Shown here piece by piece: positions 60,090-64,000 of a DNA stretch of 64,000 bases (within the stretch, counting starts at the first letter, position 1; each line of letters begins with the position of its first letter). A model generated the notes under the pieces. That model was not told the DNA's origin. It saw only the letters and a program-made list of their open reading frames with translations, and did not search any database. Made by a program: the position numbers and the translations under genes. The DNA comes from Pseudomonas putida (GTDB taxonomy: Bacteria > Pseudomonadota > Gammaproteobacteria > Pseudomonadales > Pseudomonadaceae): positions 62,001-126,000 of the forward strand of contig NZ_JANHLK010000005.1 in NCBI RefSeq assembly GCF_028682635.1, given 5' to 3'.

Positions 60090-60168
60090 CTGTAGGAGCC
60101 GGCTTGCTGGCGATGCGATGGTAGCCGTTATGCCGCCATCGCTGCGACCCGACAAGCCAGCTCCTACA
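60090..60168. repeat. REPIN, GAGCCGGCTTGCTGGCGA class, degenerate right half
   Basis: CTGTAGGAGCCGGCTTGCTG at the left; the right half CGACAAGCCAGCTCCTACA carries a few mismatches. Between convergent peroxiredoxin and rnt. Confidence 0.85.
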
Positions 60169-60174
60169 AACGAA

Positions 60175-60852
60175 TCAGTCGCCGAAGTCTTCCCAGCCGC
60201 CCATTTGTTTCCAGCGATTGACGATGCCGCAGAACAGCTCGGCAGTCTTCTCGGTGTCGTAGCGGGCCGAGTGCGCCTCGCGCCCGTCGAAGTCGATATC
60301 GGCAGCCTGGCAGGCCTTGGCCAGCACGGTTTGACCATAGGCCAGGCCGGCGAGCGTCGCGGTATCGAAACTGGAGAATGGATGGAACGGGTTGCGTTTC
60401 ATGTCCAGGCGCGCGACCGCGGCATTGAGGAAGCCCAGGTCGAAACTGCTGTTGTGCCCAACCAGGATCGCCCGTTTGCAACCGTTGGCCTTGAGCGCCT
60501 TGCGCACGCCGCGGAAGATATCGTTCAGCGCCGACTCTTCGCTCACGGCCATGCGCAGCGGGTGATCGAGCTTGATCCCGGTGAACTCCAGGGCGGCCGC
60601 TTCGATGTTCGCACCTTCAAACGGCTCGACCCGGAAGAAGTAGGTGTGATCCGGGTACACAAAACCCTTTTCATCCATGGCGATGGTGGTCGCGGCGATT
60701 TCCAGCAAGGCGTCGGTGGCCGAGTTGAAACCACCGGTTTCTACGTCGACGACAACCGGCAGGTAGCCACGGAACCTGGCGGCCATTGGGTGACGGGAAC
60801 CGCCGCCACCGCCTTGACCTTCCTGTTCGTCGTCGAAATGGTCTTCACTCAC
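60175..60852 (-). CDS. rnt: Ribonuclease T
   Basis: 225-residue DEDD-family 3'-5' exoribonuclease that trims tRNA CCA ends and matures stable RNAs. Exo I motif [20 protein letters not shown] (in part), Exo [16 protein letters not shown], and Exo [17 protein letters not shown] are all visible. GTG start overlaps the pyrC stop by four bases, so it is translated from the pyrC message. Confidence 0.96.
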   Translation of the reverse strand: MSEDHFDDEQEGQGGGGGSRHPMAARFRGYLPVVVDVETGGFNSATDALLEIAATTIAMDEKGFVYPDHTYFFRVEPFEGANIEAAALEFTGIKLDHPLRMAVSEESALNDIFRGVRKALKANGCKRAILVGHNSSFDLGFLNAAVARLDMKRNPFHPFSSFDTATLAGLAYGQTVLAKACQAADIDFDGREAHSARYDTEKTAELFCGIVNRWKQMGGWEDFGD

Positions 60853-61895
60853 GCGTGTTCCTCCAGCAGGCGCCAGCGCAGTTTTTCACCGGCGCGCAGC
60901 GGGATAACGGTCAGCTCGCCAAACGGCAGGCTGGTCGGGGCGGTCCATTCTTCGCGGACCAGGGTGATGCGATCGGTGTTTGCCGGCAGGCCATAGAAAC
61001 GCGGGCCGTTGAGGCTGGCGAAGGCTTCGAGCTTGTCCAGCGCGTTGCGCTGTTCGAAGGCTTCGGCGTACATCTCGATCGCGGCATAAGCGGTGTAGCA
61101 ACCGGCGCAGCCACAGGCTGCTTCCTTGGCGTGCTGGGCGTGGGGCGCCGAGTCGGTGCCGAGGAAGAACTTTTCGCTGCCGCTGGTGGCGGCGTCGAGC
61201 AGGGCTTCCTGGTGGGTATTTCGCTTGAGGATCGGCAGGCAGTAGAAGTGCGGCCGAATCCCGCCCACCAGCATGTGGTTGCGGTTGTACAGCAAGTGAT
61301 GCGCGGTGATGGTCGCGCCAACGTTGGCCGAAGCCGAGTTGACGAACTGCACGGCGTCAGCGGTGGTGATGTGTTCGAACACCACCTTGAGGGTCGGGAA
61401 ACGCTCGACCACACGGCGCATGTGCTCATCGATGAAGATTTTTTCGCGGTCGAAGACGTCGACATCGCCGCGGGTGACTTCACCGTGGATCAACAAAGGC
61501 ATCCCGACTTCGGCCATGGCCTCCAGGGCCGGGAAGATCTTGTCGATGCTGGTGACGCCCGAGTCCGAGTTGGTGGTCGCGCCGGCCGGATACAGCTTGG
61601 CGGCGTGAACGAAACCGCTGGCCTTGGCCTCGCGAATTTCTTCAGGCTGGGTGCGGTCGGTGAGGTACAGCACCATCAGCGGTTCAAACGGGCTGCCGGC
61701 CGGGCGAGCAGCGAGAATCCGCTGGCGATAGCCGTCGGCTTCAGCCGCATTGCGCACTGGTGGTACCAGGTTGGGCATGATGATGGCGCGGCCAAAGGTG
61801 CGCGCGACATCCGCGACGGTATTGGTCAACACGGCACCATCGCGAAGATGAATATGCCAGTCGTCGGGACGCAGCAGGGTCAGGCGGTCGGACAT
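60849..61895 (-). CDS. pyrC: Dihydroorotase, type II
   Basis: 348-residue zinc amidohydrolase of pyrimidine synthesis, converting carbamoyl-aspartate to dihydroorotate. Signatures: [10 protein letters not shown] (metal histidines), [15 protein letters not shown] (carboxylated lysine), [18 protein letters not shown], and GTDSAPHA (catalytic aspartate). Class II length and sequence (E. coli PyrC type). Operon pyrC-rnt, divergent from motY. Confidence 0.97.
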   Translation of the reverse strand: MSDRLTLLRPDDWHIHLRDGAVLTNTVADVARTFGRAIIMPNLVPPVRNAAEADGYRQRILAARPAGSPFEPLMVLYLTDRTQPEEIREAKASGFVHAAKLYPAGATTNSDSGVTSIDKIFPALEAMAEVGMPLLIHGEVTRGDVDVFDREKIFIDEHMRRVVERFPTLKVVFEHITTADAVQFVNSASANVGATITAHHLLYNRNHMLVGGIRPHFYCLPILKRNTHQEALLDAATSGSEKFFLGTDSAPHAQHAKEAACGCAGCYTAYAAIEMYAEAFEQRNALDKLEAFASLNGPRFYGLPANTDRITLVREEWTAPTSLPFGELTVIPLRAGEKLRWRLLEEHA

Positions 61896-61962
61896 GAGGG
61901 GATTCCAGGCGGGTCAAACTGAGGGGAATGCTACCGGAAAAGACTCTTGCAGGCACTCGCTA

Positions 61963-61989
61963 TCAAGTTTTACGGGAAGCTTCCGATAT
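61963..61989 (+). promoter_or_regulatory. Sigma-28 (FliA) promoter of motY
   Basis: TCAAGTTT (61963-61970), 11 bases, TCCGATAT (61982-61989). It fits TAAAGTTT-N11-GCCGATAA at 13 of 16 positions with exact spacing and lies 66-92 bases before the motY start. Confidence 0.78.
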
Positions 61990-62054
61990 CCAACAGGTAT
62001 GCCGTGAACATCTGTGTGTCGGTCTTTTTGTCGTAGAAGCCAGTGGAGCCTCCC

Positions 62055-62960
62055 GTGCGCCAGCGTTATTTAGCCTTGCTCAGCGTGTTTGCCAGCCTTC
62101 CCGCGATGGCACTCACTTTCCAGACTCGCCTGGAGAGCATCGAGTGGACGGTCGAAGGCGACAAATTCGAATGCCGGCTGACTCAGCCGATCACCGATTT
62201 CGGCTCGGGTGAATTCGTGCGGCGCGCCGGGGAACAGGCGACGTTTCGTTTGAATGCCTACAACGCAATGATGGGCGGTGGTTCTGCCACCTTGCTGGCG
62301 GCCGCTGCACCCTGGCAGCCGGGACGCGGTGATATCAACCTGGGCACGGTGAGAATCGGCAGCGGCAACATCCTCTTCAACAGCTCCCAGGCCCAGGCCG
62401 CACGCTTGATCAGCGGCCTGATCGACGGACGCAGTCCTGTGGTTCGAAATTCCTCGGGCGATGGCCGGGTGTCGGAGGTGCGCTTGTTGCCGGTCCGGTT
62501 TACCAAGGCATTTGCCGAGTATCAGGGCTGCGTGGCCAAGTTGCTGCCGCAGAACTTCGATCAGGTCAAGCAATCCCAGATTGGCTTTCCCGGTGGCGGT
62601 ATCGATCTGGATGCGGCCGCCAAGGCCAGGCTGCAAGTCATGCTGGAGTACATGAAAGCCGATCCGACGGTCAATCGCATCGAGCTTGACGGCCACTCCG
62701 ATAACAGCGGCAACCGCCTGACCAATCGTGACCTGTCACGGCGTCGGGCGCTGGCGGTGATGGACTTCTTCAAGGCCAATGGCGTCCAGGAATCGCAAAT
62801 CACCCTGCGTTTCCATGGCGAGCGTTATCCCCTGGCCCCCAACATCAGCAACGCCAACCGCGCGAAAAACCGCCGGGTAGCGATACGCCTGGAGCGCGGA
62901 GCCCCCGCGGAGCAGGTGGCACCCCAAGCGACGAAGCCTGCCGCTTCGGCGACTTCCTGA
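62055..62960 (+). CDS. motY: Sodium-type flagellar protein MotY (T ring)
   Basis: 301-residue periplasmic protein. Signal peptide MRQRYLALLSVFASLPAMA, then the MotY-specific N-terminal domain (LTFQTRLESIEWTVEGDKFECRL in part) that attaches to the basal body, then a C-terminal OmpA domain (IELDGHSDNSGNR, LSRRRALAVMDFF, NRAKNRRVAIRLE) that binds peptidoglycan and stabilises the stators. GTG 62055 is chosen: GGAG lies six bases upstream and the signal peptide begins there; the in-frame GTG at 62043 is less suitable. Its FliA promoter places it in the flagellar regulon. Confidence 0.93.
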   Translation: MRQRYLALLSVFASLPAMALTFQTRLESIEWTVEGDKFECRLTQPITDFGSGEFVRRAGEQATFRLNAYNAMMGGGSATLLAAAAPWQPGRGDINLGTVRIGSGNILFNSSQAQAARLISGLIDGRSPVVRNSSGDGRVSEVRLLPVRFTKAFAEYQGCVAKLLPQNFDQVKQSQIGFPGGGIDLDAAAKARLQVMLEYMKADPTVNRIELDGHSDNSGNRLTNRDLSRRRALAVMDFFKANGVQESQITLRFHGERYPLAPNISNANRAKNRRVAIRLERGAPAEQVAPQATKPAASATS

Positions 62961-62993
62961 CCCCTTGGTCATCGTCGCGCTCTCGACATAATC

Positions 62994-63035
62994 TGTCGCT
63001 TCGTCGTCATAAGCTGTCGCGCCACTGTAAATTAT
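62994..63035 (+). promoter_or_regulatory. Tandem ArgR operator before argG
   Basis: Two directly repeated half-sites of the Pseudomonas ArgR type TGTCGC-N8-AA-N5: TGTCGC at 62994 (followed by CA in place of AA) and TGTCGC at 63015 (followed by AA at 63029-63030), exactly 21 bases apart. They lie 55-96 bases before the argG start. Repression by arginine is predicted. Confidence 0.72.
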
Positions 63036-63089
63036 CTTGCGCGGGCGGTAGACTTGACGGCTTTCCGTAGAACCCCGTGGAGTGATGGC

Positions 63090-64000
63090 ATGGCGGACGT
63101 AAACAAGGTCGTTCTGGCGTATTCCGGCGGCCTGGACACTTCGGTGATCCTCAAGTGGCTGCAGGATACTTATAACTGTGAAGTGGTGACCTTCACCGCT
63201 GACCTGGGTCAGGGCGAAGAGGTCGAACCTGCACGTGCCAAGGCTCAAGCCATGGGCGTGAAAGAGATCTACATCGACGACTTGCGCGAAGAGTTCGTGC
63301 GCGATTTCGTTTTCCCGATGTTCCGCGCCAACACCGTTTACGAAGGCGAGTACCTGCTGGGTACTTCCATCGCTCGCCCGTTGATCGCCAAACGCCTGAT
63401 CGAAATCGCCAACGAAACCGGTGCTGACGCCATTTCCCACGGCGCCACCGGCAAGGGTAACGACCAGGTTCGTTTCGAACTGGGCGCCTACGCCTTGAAG
63501 CCAGGTGTGAAAGTGATCGCTCCGTGGCGCGAATGGGACCTGCTGTCCCGTGAAAAGCTGATGGATTACGCTGAAAAGCACGCGATCCCGATCGAGCGTC
63601 ACGGAAAGAAGAAATCCCCGTACTCGATGGATGCCAACCTGCTGCACATCTCCTATGAAGGTGGTGTGCTGGAAGACACCTGGACCGAGCACGAAGAAGA
63701 CATGTGGCGCTGGACCGTCTCCCCGGAGAAGGCTCCCGACAAGCCGCAGTACCTGGAACTGACCTACCGCAATGGCGACATCGTCGCGCTGGACGGCGTC
63801 GAAATGACCCCGGCCACCGTGCTGGCGACTCTGAACCGTATCGGTGGCGAACACGGTATCGGCCGTCTGGACATCGTCGAGAACCGTTACGTGGGCATGA
63901 AGTCCCGTGGCTGCTACGAAACTCCTGGCGGTACCATCATGCTGCGCGCCCACCGTGCGATCGAATCGATCACCCTGGACCGCGAAGTGGCTCACCTTAA
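63090..64000 (+). CDS. argG: Argininosuccinate synthase, 5' part (runs off window)
   Basis: The first ~303 residues of argininosuccinate synthase, which joins citrulline and aspartate with ATP in arginine synthesis. The N-type ATP pyrophosphatase loop is AYSGGLDTS (10-18); further signatures are [14 protein letters not shown] and [12 protein letters not shown]. About 100 C-terminal residues lie beyond the right edge. ATG 63090 is preceded by GGAGTG. An ArgR operator lies upstream. Confidence 0.96.
   Translation, partial: MADVNKVVLAYSGGLDTSVILKWLQDTYNCEVVTFTADLGQGEEVEPARAKAQAMGVKEIYIDDLREEFVRDFVFPMFRANTVYEGEYLLGTSIARPLIAKRLIEIANETGADAISHGATGKGNDQVRFELGAYALKPGVKVIAPWREWDLLSREKLMDYAEKHAIPIERHGKKKSPYSMDANLLHISYEGGVLEDTWTEHEEDMWRWTVSPEKAPDKPQYLELTYRNGDIVALDGVEMTPATVLATLNRIGGEHGIGRLDIVENRYVGMKSRGCYETPGGTIMLRAHRAIESITLDREVAHL

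Overview
The window is a GC-rich Gammaproteobacterial chromosome segment that I read as Pseudomonas, most likely the P. fluorescens group. The reasons are the gene order (rplM-rpsI-petABC-sspAB; lpoA-yraN-gmhA-dolP; rnpB-mraZ...ftsZ-lpxC; bfr-bfd-peroxiredoxin-rnt-pyrC-motY-argG, which as I recall matches P. aeruginosa PAO1 in two separate blocks), the OprD-type porin, the long TrpS, and seven REP/REPIN palindromes of the TGTAGGAGC type. Almost every gene is intact; the exceptions are the two edge-truncated genes and one broken PAAR gene.

Layout. 1-7.0 kb: the end of an acyl-CoA ligase, an outer-membrane DUF1302/DUF1329 pair and a large MalT-type LuxR regulator, probably one lipid- or hydrophobic-compound-use locus. 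7.0-8.5 kb: an orphan type VI secretion PAAR gene with a frameshift and probable internal deletion, plus its membrane-anchored partner. 8.7-18 kb: glyoxalase-II-like hydrolase, OmpA lipoprotein, zapG, alpha/beta hydrolase, trpS, zapE, GlxA-type regulator divergent from an acyl-CoA dehydrogenase, and tas. 17.9-22.8 kb: ribosomal proteins L13/S9, the cytochrome bc1 complex and sspAB. 23-27.5 kb: envelope genes (dolP, gmhA, yraN, lpoA) divergent from rsmI. 27.6-46.1 kb: RNase P RNA followed by the complete division and cell wall (dcw) cluster mraZ to ftsZ, then lpxC, with start/stop overlaps or very short gaps throughout except before ftsZ and lpxC. 46.2-57.1 kb: accessory genes, namely a diguanylate cyclase, an OprD porin, and an operon encoding an RND efflux pump together with a metal-type two-component system, then small secreted and acetyltransferase genes. 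57.1-64 kb: cheV, bacterioferritin and its ferredoxin, a peroxiredoxin, rnt-pyrC, motY and the start of argG.

The most useful things not given by gene names are regulatory sites read directly from the sequence: a MraZ operator of three TGGNN repeats with 5-nt spacers next to a good sigma-70 promoter; two sigma-28 (FliA) promoters, before cheV and motY; a Fur box inside a near-perfect bfd promoter; a tandem ArgR operator before argG; and a TGACA-N4-TGTCA box before the RND/two-component operon. I saw no CRISPR array, tRNA, insertion sequence or prophage. I found no clearly novel multi-gene system. The best candidates for new biology are the broken PAAR locus and its partner, the self-contained RND/two-component operon, and the DUF1302/DUF1329/LuxR locus.
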